Shown piece by piece: positions 47,293 through 55,458 of a stretch of DNA of 64,000 nt. Location: contig JAFQZK010000016.1 of assembly GCA_017405965.1 (NCBI GenBank), positions 1 through 64,000 on the forward strand, read 5' to 3'. Every line of letters begins with the position of its first letter. The stretch's first letter is position 1. The position numbers were made by a program, and so were the translations under genes. The DNA comes from Muribaculaceae bacterium (GTDB taxonomy: Bacteria > Bacteroidota > Bacteroidia > Bacteroidales > Muribaculaceae). The notes below the pieces were generated by a model. The model did no database searches and was not told the DNA's origin. It was given only the letters and a program-made list of their open reading frames with translations.

Positions 47293-48636
47293 TTAGATGA
47301 TGCCGGTGAGGTAGAGGAAGATGAAGACGATCGACACGGGAGCGATGTAACGCAGGCAGAAGATGAGATAAGGCTCCATCCTACTCTTCAGCAAGCCCTT
47401 GTTGGTCAACTGCTCATGAATGATCTTGCGGTCCATAATCCAACCCACATAAACGGCTGTGAACAAGCCGCCCAAGAGCATGAAGATGTTGCTGGCAGCA
47501 TAATCCATCATGTCGAAGATGTTTTTCCCCCACAATTTAATGTCGTCAAGCACATTGAACGACAGGGCTGCCAATACCGCCAGGATAACGGTAAACAAAG
47601 CGGTCCAGGTGATGGCACGCGGACGCGACATCTTGTGCTCCTCGATCATGAATGTGATGGGAATCTCGCTGAGCGAGATGGTCGAGGTCAACGAGGCAAA
47701 GAACACCAACAGGAAGAACAGCAACGCCCAAAAGTAGCCACCTGTCATCTGCTGGAAGATACCCGGCAGCACCTCGAAAATGAGCCTCGGGCCGGCAGTG
47801 GGTTCCACGCCGAAGGTGAACACCGCCGGGAATATCATCACTCCCGACAGGATGGCAACCATCGTGTCAAGCAGGCCAACGGTGGCAGCGTCCTTGGTAA
47901 GCGAGGCATCGTCCTTGAAATAGGAACTGTAGGTCACCAGACATGAGATACCGATGGAAAGCGACAGGAAGGCCTGCCCCAGCGCATCCAGCACGCCACG
48001 CATGCTCAATTTCGAGAAATCGGGGTAGAACAGGAAGTAGAGCGCCTTCTTTGCGCCAGGTAATGATAACGACTTGACACAGAAGATGATGAGGATCAAG
48101 AACAGCAACGGCATCATGATGCTGGCCACACGCTCAATGCCTTTCTCAATGCCACGGCTCATAACCAGGAAATTCAGGACAAGGAACAGCAACGTCCAGC
48201 CCACACAGCGCCAGGGGCTGGCCACCAGCGAGTTGAACATGATGCAGTACTCCTGGGAGGTGTGACCATCCAGGTTGCCCATGGCCGCCTGGTAAAGATA
48301 CTCGATGATCCAGCCGCACACCACGCTATAGAAGCCAATGACGACAAAACTGCCGATGATGCAGACGTAGGTGAACAGGTAATATTTCTTGCCGGGCGAG
48401 AGGCGCCGCAGGGCCGCCTTCATGTTGCTGTGGGTAGAGCGGCCGATGATGAACTCACTCAATATCACGGGAATTCCCATCAACAGAATACAGCAGATGT
48501 ACACCAGAATGAAGGCACCGCCGCCGTTCACACCAGCCTCATAGGGGAAACGCCAGATGTTTCCCAAACCCACCGCCGAGCCCACCGCAGCGGCGATAGC
48601 ACCCAGTCGCGTCGCAAATCCTACACGTTTAGTCAT
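47293..48636 (-). CDS. Sodium-dependent transporter, SNF family
   Basis: 447 residues with about eleven to twelve membrane helices. The N-terminal GFATRLGAIAAAVGSAVGLGNIWRFPYEAG is the hallmark sodium-site helix of neurotransmitter:sodium symporters (LeuT-like), and SFVVIGFYSVVCGWIIEYL follows. Bacterial members import amino acids or related amines with sodium; the substrate is not deducible. A TACTTTTG box at 48670-48677 (minus strand) lies 33 nt upstream. Confidence 0.92.
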   Translation of the reverse strand: MTKRVGFATRLGAIAAAVGSAVGLGNIWRFPYEAGVNGGGAFILVYICCILLMGIPVILSEFIIGRSTHSNMKAALRRLSPGKKYYLFTYVCIIGSFVVIGFYSVVCGWIIEYLYQAAMGNLDGHTSQEYCIMFNSLVASPWRCVGWTLLFLVLNFLVMSRGIEKGIERVASIMMPLLFLILIIFCVKSLSLPGAKKALYFLFYPDFSKLSMRGVLDALGQAFLSLSIGISCLVTYSSYFKDDASLTKDAATVGLLDTMVAILSGVMIFPAVFTFGVEPTAGPRLIFEVLPGIFQQMTGGYFWALLFFLLVFFASLTSTISLSEIPITFMIEEHKMSRPRAITWTALFTVILAVLAALSFNVLDDIKLWGKNIFDMMDYAASNIFMLLGGLFTAVYVGWIMDRKIIHEQLTNKGLLKSRMEPYLIFCLRYIAPVSIVFIFLYLTGII

Positions 48637-48669
48637 AGTGTGTTCGCATTATCTTAGAATTATAATTGG

Positions 48670-48677
48670 CAAAAGTA
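48670..48677 (-). promoter_or_regulatory. -7 box TACTTTTG of the SNF symporter gene
   Basis: Minus-strand TACTTTTG (plus strand CAAAAGTA), 33 nt before the ATG at 48636. Confidence 0.5.
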
Positions 48678-48743
48678 GCACAATTTGATGACCTGCACAA
48701 AACAACGATGATTTTTCGTGGTTTTCTCGAAGCCTGCACCGGT

Positions 48744-49076
48744 TCAGAACTGTGGCACCGGTTGCATGGGCACCGGAGCCGATGACGGGGCCGGTGACTT
48801 GCGCGCAGGGCGCTTTTTGGCATCACGGCGATGTGACGGCGCTTTGGAGCGCGACCTCTTGTCGGGAGGCTTGACCGCAGGCGAGGGCAGGCTGTCGGTC
48901 ACAGCATCGAACTGTGCCTGCTCTACGATTGTTGACGGCACGGGCGATGCCTCACGCCACCCGCGAGAGATGACGATGCCAGTCAAGATCAATGCAATCG
49001 CAACCAGTACCACTATGGTGCCGCGCCGCTCGCGCCTCGACATACCCCAAAAATCCTTTGTCTTGTTTAAGGTCAT
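48744..49076 (-). CDS. Small single-pass membrane protein with basic/proline-rich tail
   Basis: 110 residues from ATG 49076 (MTLNKTKDFWGMSRRERRG). A cytosolic SRRERRG segment leads into one membrane helix (TIVVLVAIALILTGIVIS). The periplasmic tail is Lys/Arg/Pro-rich (RSRSKAPSHRRDAKKRPARKSPAPSS). Unknown function. The N terminus resembles Bacteroidetes proteins whose RRERRG-TM segment precedes a helix-hairpin-helix domain, but that domain is absent here. A -7 box (49087-49094) lies 10 nt before this start, which rules out the longer frame beginning at 49109. Confidence 0.65.
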   Translation of the reverse strand: MTLNKTKDFWGMSRRERRGTIVVLVAIALILTGIVISRGWREASPVPSTIVEQAQFDAVTDSLPSPAVKPPDKRSRSKAPSHRRDAKKRPARKSPAPSSAPVPMQPVPQF

Positions 49077-49086
49077 CAGTTGAATG

Positions 49087-49094
49087 CAAAAGTA
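49087..49094 (-). promoter_or_regulatory. -7 box TACTTTTG of the small membrane protein
   Basis: Minus-strand TACTTTTG, 10 nt before the start codon at 49076; short leader. Confidence 0.5.
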
Positions 49095-49188
49095 CCAAAA
49101 AACGCCCAATCATCACGTCTTTCAGGTTTCAAAATGTGCGAAATGTAAATTTTTCTGAAAAAATGAGGTCAAAACCACAAAAAAGCAG

Positions 49189-49196
49189 TAATTTTG
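49189..49196 (+). promoter_or_regulatory. -7 box TAATTTTG of the VanZ-like gene
   Basis: TAATTTTG fits TAnnTTTG, 36 nt before the start at 49233. Confidence 0.5.
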
Positions 49197-49232
49197 CCGA
49201 CTGTGAACTAATACACAATTACTGAACTAAAC

Positions 49233-49688
49233 ATGAAAAGTTTCATTCTTTCCATCCCCAAAGGACTTCCATCGGCCATCATGATTGTGCTGATGGTCTT
49301 CTTCACGTTCGCCAAGAACCCACTTGGCGTCAACTCTCTGAAAGTTTTTCCGTTTGCCGAACAAGTTGGTCACCTTGTGCTGTATTTCTTTATTGCACTG
49401 GTATTCATCCTTGACTATGCCAAAGCACGCCTCCCCCATCACAGCAAGATCAATCAGGAAATCGGCTTGGCCGCATCGGCCGCAACCTTGTCGCTGATCA
49501 TGGAAATCGGACTGATGTGGAAAACAGGTTTCAACTACGACATGAACAACGTGGTGGCTGCCACCATCGGCGCCGCACTGGCGTTCCTGTTCTATCACTA
49601 CTGGCTGCTGCACCCGTTCCGCCACTACCTGTACCATTCCATTCAGCATCACTGGCGCTACCAGCACCGTCGCAAGAAAAAGAAATAA
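49233..49688 (+). CDS. VanZ-like membrane protein
   Basis: 151 residues, four hydrophobic helices (about 12-28, 42-60, 76-93, 104-122) and a basic His/Arg/Lys tail. EQVGHLVLYFFIALVFILDY fits the VanZ DKxxHFxxYxxL pattern and SLIMEIGLMW its second motif. VanZ proteins affect lipoglycopeptide sensitivity and, in one family, lipid scrambling; the role here is unknown. The methyltransferase gene begins 101 bp downstream from its own promoter. Confidence 0.75.
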   Translation: MKSFILSIPKGLPSAIMIVLMVFFTFAKNPLGVNSLKVFPFAEQVGHLVLYFFIALVFILDYAKARLPHHSKINQEIGLAASAATLSLIMEIGLMWKTGFNYDMNNVVAATIGAALAFLFYHYWLLHPFRHYLYHSIQHHWRYQHRRKKKK

Positions 49689-49716
49689 CGATTTCTTTTT
49701 GAGAGAACATAGATTT

Positions 49717-49757
49717 TTTAGGCGATATTTTTGTAAAGTTCAAAAATATCGCCTAAA
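49717..49757. promoter_or_regulatory. 17-bp inverted repeat: probable operator of the HTH-methyltransferase
   Basis: Arms 49717-49733 and 49741-49757 are perfect complements (TTTAGGCGATATTTTTG) with a 7-nt spacer. The left arm ends in the -33 TTTG (49730-49733) and the right arm overlaps the start of the -7 box (49754-49761). A dimeric HTH protein bound here would block RNA polymerase, so autoregulation by the downstream gene product is likely. It might also serve as a terminator for the VanZ-like gene, but no long T-run follows. Confidence 0.75.
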
Positions 49758-49761
49758 TTTG
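49730..49761 (+). promoter_or_regulatory. Promoter TTTG-N20-TAAATTTG of the HTH-methyltransferase
   Basis: Exact consensus -33 and -7 elements with 20-nt spacing, interleaved with the 49717-49757 palindrome; start codon 28 nt downstream. Confidence 0.78.
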
Positions 49762-49789
49762 TCAAATTCTAACAAATCCATCTATCGTT

Positions 49790-50947
49790 ATGTTTTTCTC
49801 TGACAAAATCAAGCGTTTGCGCATCGAGAGCGGCAAGTTGCAGAAAGACCTTGCCAAAGCCATCGGCGTGGATGTGCCTGCTTACAGCCGCTACGAACAC
49901 GGCGAGCGACGTCCCAAGCGTGAGCAGGTCATCAGACTGGCGCGCATATTCAAGGTCGACAGCGATGAACTGGTGGCCGCCTGGCTGGCCGATGAGGCCT
50001 ATTCCCATATCGCCAACGACAAGCTGGCCCCACGAGCAGCGGCCATGCTGCAGTCCATGATAGGTGATAGCAGCTCCGAGCAGGTCCAAGCCTCGGAGTT
50101 AGCCGAACCCTCAACCACCTTGAAAGATCACCCCGAGAGGACGATGGTCGCCCAACTGGGACGGTCACGGCTGCCCCACTTCGAACAAGGTGATGCCGCC
50201 ACCGTGATGAACCGCATCGAGGACGAGAGCATCGACTGCATCGTCACTACCCCGCCCTATTGGCGCCGCCGCACCCAAGGCACCGAGAGCATCACCGCTA
50301 CCAACGCCATAGATTTTGTCAACGAGTTGCTCGAAGCGATGGCTCAGGCCTGGCGCGTGCTCAAGCCCCAAGGGTCGTTGTGGCTCAACATGGGCGACGA
50401 CACCACCGACGGTTTTGTCCAGGACATCCCATGGCGTGTGGTGCTGGCCATGATCGATCAGCAAGGCTGGCATCTGGTCAACGAGGTGGTGTGGAACAAG
50501 ATCACAACCTCGCCCCAAGGTAGCCACGACCACCTGCGCAAGGTCCATGAGTTCATGTTCCATCTGGTCAAGGACAACGACTTTTATTACAATGATGAGG
50601 AACTGCGGCACACCTGCGCTTTGATTTTGCGTCAGGAAAGCAAAGGGCGCAAGTCATCACGTGTCAAGGACAAGGCCCAAGGAATCGTCCCCGGCGACGT
50701 TTGGACCATCGGCGTGCAGCGGTCGGGCATCGCCCACTACTGTGTAGCCCCCGACACGCTCTACCGGCTACCCATCACCGCTACCTGTCCGCGCGACGGC
50801 ATCGTTCTCGACCCCTACTGTGGCACGGGTACGGCCTGCCGCATCGCCTACGAGATGAACCGCCGCAGCATCGGCATCGACATCAACAAGAAATATATCG
50901 ACCAAGCGCGAGCCAGCATTGAACAGAAGCCCCTGAGCTTGTTCTGA
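49790..50947 (+). CDS. XRE-type HTH fused to a DNA methyltransferase
   Basis: 385 residues. Residues 5-65 form an XRE helix-turn-helix (IESGKLQKDLAKAIGVDVPAY...RPKREQVIRLARIF). A linker (about 70-125) leads to a beta-class amino-methyltransferase: catalytic TTPPYW (153-158; resembling the N4-cytosine/N6-adenine (T/S)PPY motif) precedes the SAM-binding DPYCGTGT (341-348). The order (catalytic before FxGxG) is that of the beta class. No restriction endonuclease is adjacent, so it looks like an orphan enzyme. The palindrome in its promoter is the expected target of its own HTH. Fusions of this design that repress their own promoters are known (M.SsoII, M.EcoRII, though those are C5 enzymes). Confidence 0.88.
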   Translation: MFFSDKIKRLRIESGKLQKDLAKAIGVDVPAYSRYEHGERRPKREQVIRLARIFKVDSDELVAAWLADEAYSHIANDKLAPRAAAMLQSMIGDSSSEQVQASELAEPSTTLKDHPERTMVAQLGRSRLPHFEQGDAATVMNRIEDESIDCIVTTPPYWRRRTQGTESITATNAIDFVNELLEAMAQAWRVLKPQGSLWLNMGDDTTDGFVQDIPWRVVLAMIDQQGWHLVNEVVWNKITTSPQGSHDHLRKVHEFMFHLVKDNDFYYNDEELRHTCALILRQESKGRKSSRVKDKAQGIVPGDVWTIGVQRSGIAHYCVAPDTLYRLPITATCPRDGIVLDPYCGTGTACRIAYEMNRRSIGIDINKKYIDQARASIEQKPLSLF

Positions 50948-50982
50948 GGCCACAAGTACTCTTGTAATTGCAGGATTTTTTG

Positions 50983-50990
50983 TAATTTTG
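50983..50990 (+). promoter_or_regulatory. -7 box TAATTTTG of the ABC-F gene
   Basis: TAATTTTG 22 nt before the start at 51013, with an imperfect CTTG upstream (18 nt). Confidence 0.5.
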
Positions 50991-51012
50991 CGGCCAGAAT
51001 TACAATGCAGGC

Positions 51013-52953
51013 ATGATTTCGATTCAAGGTCTCAAAGTTGAGTTCGGCAGCCAAGTGCTGTTCGAGAACATCAGTTTCGTGGTTAACAAGCGTGATAAAA
51101 TCGCGCTTGTCGGCAAGAACGGTGCCGGCAAAACCACCATGCTGAGAATCATTACCGGTGAGCAGCAGCCCACCGGCGGCACTGTTGCGCGCCAGGCCGA
51201 CATCACCATCGGCTACCTGCCGCAGCAGATGGTGCTCAAGGACGAACTCACCGTCAAGCAGGAGGCGCAGCGCGCCTTCGAGCACTTGCAGCAACTGGAT
51301 GCCACCATCGACCGCATGAATCAGGAACTGGCCGACCGCACCGACTATGAGAGCGAGGACTACCAGGATCTCATCGACCGTGTGGCCCAGAAGACCGAGC
51401 TGCGTGCCCTGATGCAAAGCGAGAACATCGAGGCCGAGATCGAAAAAACGCTCACCGGATTGGGATTCGAGCGCAGCGACTTTGACCGCCCCACCAGCGA
51501 GTTCAGCGGCGGCTGGCGCATGCGCATCGAGCTGGCTAAACTGCTGTTGCGGCGTCCCGACGTGCTCTTGCTGGATGAGCCCACCAACCACCTGGACATC
51601 GAGTCCATCCAGTGGCTGGAGTCCTTCCTGAAGAACCGCAACGCTGCCCTGTTGCTGGTATCGCACGACCGTGCATTCATCGATAACGTGACCAACCGCA
51701 CCATTGAGATTTCGCTGGGCAAAATCTATGATTACAAGGTGAGCTACAGCCAGTTTGTGGAACTGCGCAAGGAGCGAGTTGAACAACAGATGCGCGCCTA
51801 CGAGAACCAACAGAAATTCATCCACGACACCGAGGAGTTCATCGAGCGGTTCCGTTACAAGCCCACCAAGGCTGTCCAGGTGCAGAGCCGCATCAAGATG
51901 CTCGAGAAACTGGAACGCATCGAGGTCGATGAGGTGGACCGCTCACGCATGAGGCTGAAGTTTCCTCCAGCGCCCCGCAGCGGTGACTACCCCGTCATTG
52001 CCGAGGACCTGCGCAAGGACTACGGCACGCTGAACGTGTTCCATGACGTGACTTTCACCATCAAGCGCGGCGAGAAAGTCGCCTTTGTCGGCAAGAACGG
52101 CGCCGGCAAATCGACGCTGGTCAAGTGTATCATGGGCGAAATCCCCTTTGACGGGAAACTCCAGATCGGGCATAACGTCAAAATCGGCTACTTCGCCCAG
52201 AATCAGGCGCAACTGCTCGACGAGACGCTGACCGTGCACGACACCATCGACTATGTAGCCGTGGGCGACATACGCACGCGCATCAACGACATCCTGGGTG
52301 CGTTCATGTTCGGCGGCAAGAATGCCGACAAGAAGGTCAAGGTGCTGAGCGGCGGTGAGAAGAGCCGTCTGGCGATGATACGCCTGCTGTTGCAACCCGT
52401 CAACCTGCTCATCCTCGATGAGCCCACCAACCACCTGGACATGCCCAGCAAGGACGTGCTGAAAGAAGCCATCAAGGCCTTTGACGGCACGGTAATCGTC
52501 GTGTCGCACGACCGCGATTTCCTGAACGGCATCGTGAACAAGGTCTATGAGTTCGGTGAGCACCGTGTGCGCGAGCACTTGGGCGGCATCTATGACTTCC
52601 TGCAGAAGAAGCAACTCGACTCCCTGCAACAACTGGAAATCAAGAACGCTCCCGCTACTGCCTCAGTCCCTGCCGAAGAGACCGAGACGACAGCCAGCCA
52701 GGGCAAGATGGACTACCAGCGGCAGAAGGAACGCGAGCGCCGCATCCGTCAGGCCGAGAAGAAAGTGAAAACCCTAGAGGCCCGCATCGCCGAGCTGGAA
52801 CAACAACTCGCCGACATCGAGGACAAACTGTCCACCGCCACCAGCGAGGACCTCAACGTCTATTACACTCACTCCCAAGTGAGCCGCGAACTCGAGGAGG
52901 TGATGGCTCAGTGGGAAGAGGCTGGCGAGGAACTCGAGAAAGTCAAAGCATAA
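51013..52953 (+). CDS. ABC-F family ATPase
   Basis: 646 residues, soluble, two ABC domains. Walker A GKNGAGKTT and GKNGAGKST; signatures FSGGWRMRIELAKLL and LSGGEKSRLAMIRLL; Walker B LLLDEPTNHLD and LILDEPTNHLD. The linker between the domains has the ABC-F RxxxxYxxQxKxxxxxExFI pattern (about 250-310). A C-terminal coiled coil (about 575-645) follows. ABC-F proteins act on the ribosome; this Uup/YdiF-like layout fits a housekeeping translation factor rather than a resistance protein, though that cannot be decided from sequence alone. Confidence 0.93.
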   Translation: MISIQGLKVEFGSQVLFENISFVVNKRDKIALVGKNGAGKTTMLRIITGEQQPTGGTVARQADITIGYLPQQMVLKDELTVKQEAQRAFEHLQQLDATIDRMNQELADRTDYESEDYQDLIDRVAQKTELRALMQSENIEAEIEKTLTGLGFERSDFDRPTSEFSGGWRMRIELAKLLLRRPDVLLLDEPTNHLDIESIQWLESFLKNRNAALLLVSHDRAFIDNVTNRTIEISLGKIYDYKVSYSQFVELRKERVEQQMRAYENQQKFIHDTEEFIERFRYKPTKAVQVQSRIKMLEKLERIEVDEVDRSRMRLKFPPAPRSGDYPVIAEDLRKDYGTLNVFHDVTFTIKRGEKVAFVGKNGAGKSTLVKCIMGEIPFDGKLQIGHNVKIGYFAQNQAQLLDETLTVHDTIDYVAVGDIRTRINDILGAFMFGGKNADKKVKVLSGGEKSRLAMIRLLLQPVNLLILDEPTNHLDMPSKDVLKEAIKAFDGTVIVVSHDRDFLNGIVNKVYEFGEHRVREHLGGIYDFLQKKQLDSLQQLEIKNAPATASVPAEETETTASQGKMDYQRQKERERRIRQAEKKVKTLEARIAELEQQLADIEDKLSTATSEDLNVYYTHSQVSRELEEVMAQWEEAGEELEKVKA

Positions 52954-52966
52954 GAAGATTATCATC

Positions 52967-54019
52967 ATGTCACAGATACTCAACAACAATCCAGGGCAAC
53001 CGTCGGGCCGCATCGAGTATATCGATGCCTTGAGGGGATTCACCATGCTGCTGGTCGTTTTCCATCACGTCGGCTCGCTGTGCTGGCACATCAAGGGCCT
53101 GGGAATCTCGGCCCACGACTACCTGATCCAGGTGCGCATGCCCATGTTCTTCTTCATCAGCGGCTTTGTCCTCTACAAGGCCGGTGTGGTGTGGAACTCA
53201 CGTCAAGTCATCAGTTTCTTCCGCAAGAAAATACCGGTGCAGTTGATTTCGCCGTTCATCTTTTTCATTGTCTTCCTGCACCTCAGGCACACCCCGTTAT
53301 CCGAGGCCATTGTCGTTCATGACAAGATAGGCTACTGGTTCACCTATGTGCTGTTCATCTACTATGTCTTCTATGCCGCAGTGAGGTTCTGCATCCGCAA
53401 CAAGTGGTCAGGCCCGGTGCTACTGATCTTGGGACTGATGTTGTATCACATCAACTGGCCCCCGGTCTATGACGCCATCCCCTTGCCCGAGAACGTGATG
53501 GGCTTCCTGTCGATGCAGCAATGGCGTTACTTCCTGTTCTTTGTCATCGGTACGCTGGCCCGCGAGCATTTCCCCCGTGTCGAGCAATGGCTCGACAACA
53601 AGTGGGTGCTGCCCGTCTGCATCTGCACCTATTTCCTGATCAACGCTTTCAGCGACATGATCACGCTGCCCAGCCCGATGTTCAATCTCATCACCACCTT
53701 GACAGGACTGGTGGTTCTGTTCTCATTCTTCAGGCTTAACCGCAACAGCTTGACCAAGGACAAGGTGGTGGGCCGCACACTGCAATATGTGGGTCGCCGC
53801 ACGCTTGACGTGTACCTGATCCACTACTTCCTGATTCCGCGCAATCTGGGATTCATCACCGTGTTCACCGACCATCCCATGCCCATCATCGAGACTACGG
53901 TATCGCTCATCATCGCCATCCTGATCACTGCCGGTTGTTTGCTTATCGGTAACATCATCAGGCTGAGTCCGCTGCTGGCACACTGGGTGTTCGGAGCCAA
54001 GTATCCGACCAAACAATAA
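52967..54019 (+). CDS. Acyltransferase 3 family membrane protein
   Basis: 350 residues with about ten membrane helices. The N-terminal RIEYIDALRGFTMLLVVFHHV carries the AT3 Arg and catalytic-type His region, and FFFISGFVLYKA follows. Such proteins add acetyl or other acyl groups to surface glycans or lipids. The start is 13 bp after the ABC-F stop, so the two are co-transcribed. The acceptor is unknown. Confidence 0.88.
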   Translation: MSQILNNNPGQPSGRIEYIDALRGFTMLLVVFHHVGSLCWHIKGLGISAHDYLIQVRMPMFFFISGFVLYKAGVVWNSRQVISFFRKKIPVQLISPFIFFIVFLHLRHTPLSEAIVVHDKIGYWFTYVLFIYYVFYAAVRFCIRNKWSGPVLLILGLMLYHINWPPVYDAIPLPENVMGFLSMQQWRYFLFFVIGTLAREHFPRVEQWLDNKWVLPVCICTYFLINAFSDMITLPSPMFNLITTLTGLVVLFSFFRLNRNSLTKDKVVGRTLQYVGRRTLDVYLIHYFLIPRNLGFITVFTDHPMPIIETTVSLIIAILITAGCLLIGNIIRLSPLLAHWVFGAKYPTKQ

Positions 54020-54025
54020 ACAATC

Positions 54026-54187
54026 ATGCTGACCACCAGCAAAATAACCAGCAGCAATGCCGACAACCCTGCATTAAGGAGGCTCTACGAGACTGCTTTC
54101 CCTGAAGGAGAACAGATTCCCCATGACGACATTGTCGCCGCCTTGCGCGCTGCCTGGGTCAACATGCCAGATCGACGAAAACAATAA
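54026..54187 (+). pseudogene. Truncated GNAT N-acetyltransferase remnant (53 residues)
   Basis: A short frame 6 bp after the acyltransferase stop. It reads MLTTSKITSSNADNPALRR, then LYETAFPEGEQIPHDDIVAAL, the typical N-terminal helix of Bacteroidetes GNAT acetyltransferases (LYxxAFPxxER). It then ends in RAAWVNMPDRRKQ and a stop, without any acetyl-CoA-binding motif. Most likely a decayed gene; a functional micropeptide cannot be excluded. Confidence 0.5.
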
Positions 54188-54206
54188 GACTATTTAACTA
54201 TTCCCG

Positions 54207-54238
54207 TTTGTGTGAATCGTCACAAACGACTACTTTTG
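54207..54238 (+). promoter_or_regulatory. Promoter TTTG-N20-TACTTTTG of the envelope protein gene
   Basis: TTTG at 54207-54210 and TACTTTTG at 54231-54238, 20-nt spacing. The -7 box ends 5 nt before the ATG at 54244, so the mRNA is nearly leaderless. Confidence 0.75.
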
Positions 54239-54243
54239 CGGTC

Positions 54244-55200
54244 ATGAAGCGGGTTTTATCCATAGTCATGGCTATTGTCGCTCTTGTCGGTACGGCACAA
54301 GAGAGTCAAAGCATCAAGCTGCAGTTCGACCAGAGCAAGATCAGTCCGCAGTTCACCATGCCTGAACTGCCCGGCACCGTCATGCCCGCGACCAATATCA
54401 AACCCACTTTCAACATCAATCTGCCCACCGCTGCCGACCTCAAGTTGGACTACCGCAGCAGCCTGAGCGACTCGCTTGCCATCTACCAGCAACAGTGGCG
54501 CACGGCTCGCCCCGCCCTGCCCCGTTTCAGTTACGACACCAGCCCTTACAGCCGCGATTGGTCGTCGGGCGGTGTCATCACCCGCTTGGGTGGCGGCTAC
54601 CTCACGGGAGCCAGCTCACACACGACCTATCCCGGCATGGGCAACATGGCGAGCGCCAGTGTCGCTTTCACTATGCCCATGGGCGACCGTTTCCAGTTCA
54701 CTGCCGGCTTGACAGGCAGCAAATACCACTTCGACCGCTCTGCATGGAACGACTACGGCGTGTTCGGCAACGCCTCGTTCTGGCTGAACGACCGGCTGTC
54801 GCTCAATGCATTCGGGCAATATTACGTCAATCAGCAGTTCCATTCGGTGGCTGCCATGCCCTTCCTGGGCAGTTCGTCCTATGGCGGCACGCTGGGCTGG
54901 AAAGCCAGCGACAGTTTCTCGCTTGACGTGGGTGCACGTCGCATCTATGACCCCTATACCGGCCGATGGCGCACCCTGCCAGTCGTGCAACCCACGTTCA
55001 ACCTGCTGGGCGCTCCCATCTCGATCGATGCCGGCCCATGGATATACCAACTGCTTGACGGGCTGCTCAATGGCGGCAAAAACAGCAAAGACTGGGGCGA
55101 CCCGAAATACCGCCCTGTCACCGTCCCCGATGCCGTGCGCAACCAGCCCGGCTTCAACCCCAACAGCCCGGTGCCGATACCTGACGCCTTCCGGCACTGA
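54244..55200 (+). CDS. Conserved envelope protein, probable outer-membrane beta structure
   Basis: 318 residues from ATG 54244. Signal peptide MKRVLSIVMAIVALVGTAQ. The N-terminal third is Pro-rich (MPELPGTVMPATNIKPTF). The remainder alternates polar and aromatic residues in amphipathic strands with Gly turns (SASVAFTMPMGDRFQFTAGL, FGNASFWLNDRLSLNAFGQYY), suggesting a small beta-barrel or beta-sheet. No family was recognised; outer-membrane location is inferred. The longer reading frame starting at 54208 begins inside the promoter and is rejected. Confidence 0.7.
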   Translation: MKRVLSIVMAIVALVGTAQESQSIKLQFDQSKISPQFTMPELPGTVMPATNIKPTFNINLPTAADLKLDYRSSLSDSLAIYQQQWRTARPALPRFSYDTSPYSRDWSSGGVITRLGGGYLTGASSHTTYPGMGNMASASVAFTMPMGDRFQFTAGLTGSKYHFDRSAWNDYGVFGNASFWLNDRLSLNAFGQYYVNQQFHSVAAMPFLGSSSYGGTLGWKASDSFSLDVGARRIYDPYTGRWRTLPVVQPTFNLLGAPISIDAGPWIYQLLDGLLNGGKNSKDWGDPKYRPVTVPDAVRNQPGFNPNSPVPIPDAFRH

Positions 55201-55228
55201 TCCTTCTTACCGAGGCATAGCCTCGGTC

Positions 55229-55325
55229 CACAGGACAACACAGCACAATACGGGACAGCACAACACAACACAACACAATACAGGACAACACGGGGCGATA
55301 CAGGACACAATGGGACAATACAGGA
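55229..55325. repeat. Degenerate ACA-rich pentanucleotide repeat
   Basis: About 95 bp built from AACAC, AATAC, GGACA and similar 5-nt units, almost free of T. It lies between the envelope protein gene and the crp-type promoter. Open frames on either strand here are artefacts of the repeat. Confidence 0.75.
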
Positions 55326-55328
55326 CAG

Positions 55329-55359
55329 GCGGTTCTTGAGGTGACAGAACCGCTTTGGC
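55329..55359 (+). terminator. Hairpin after the pentamer repeat
   Basis: Stem GCGGTTCT / AGAACCGC with a 9-nt loop, followed by TTTGGCGTGTTTTA; possible terminator of the envelope protein gene. Confidence 0.5.
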
Positions 55360-55388
55360 GTGTTTTAGGGATTTTTTGAGGTATGGAT

Positions 55389-55419
55389 TTTGGCGGGTGG
55401 GAAAATGTGAGTATCTTTG
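55389..55419 (+). promoter_or_regulatory. Promoter TTTG-N19-TATCTTTG of the Crp/Fnr gene
   Basis: TTTG at 55389-55392 and TATCTTTG at 55412-55419, 19-nt spacing; start codon 39 nt downstream. Confidence 0.72.
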
Positions 55420-55458
55420 CACCTTAAACCAGGCTTTACTGGTTTTCCATCAAGCAGC

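Noticed and set aside
48744-50947. Restriction-modification or defence island around the methyltransferase
   Set aside because: Neighbours are a small membrane protein, a VanZ-like protein and an ABC-F ATPase; no endonuclease, helicase or toxin was found next to it.
54954-55422. Minus-strand frames rich in Val-Leu-Cys-Cys
   Set aside because: They are translations of the pentanucleotide repeat, not proteins.
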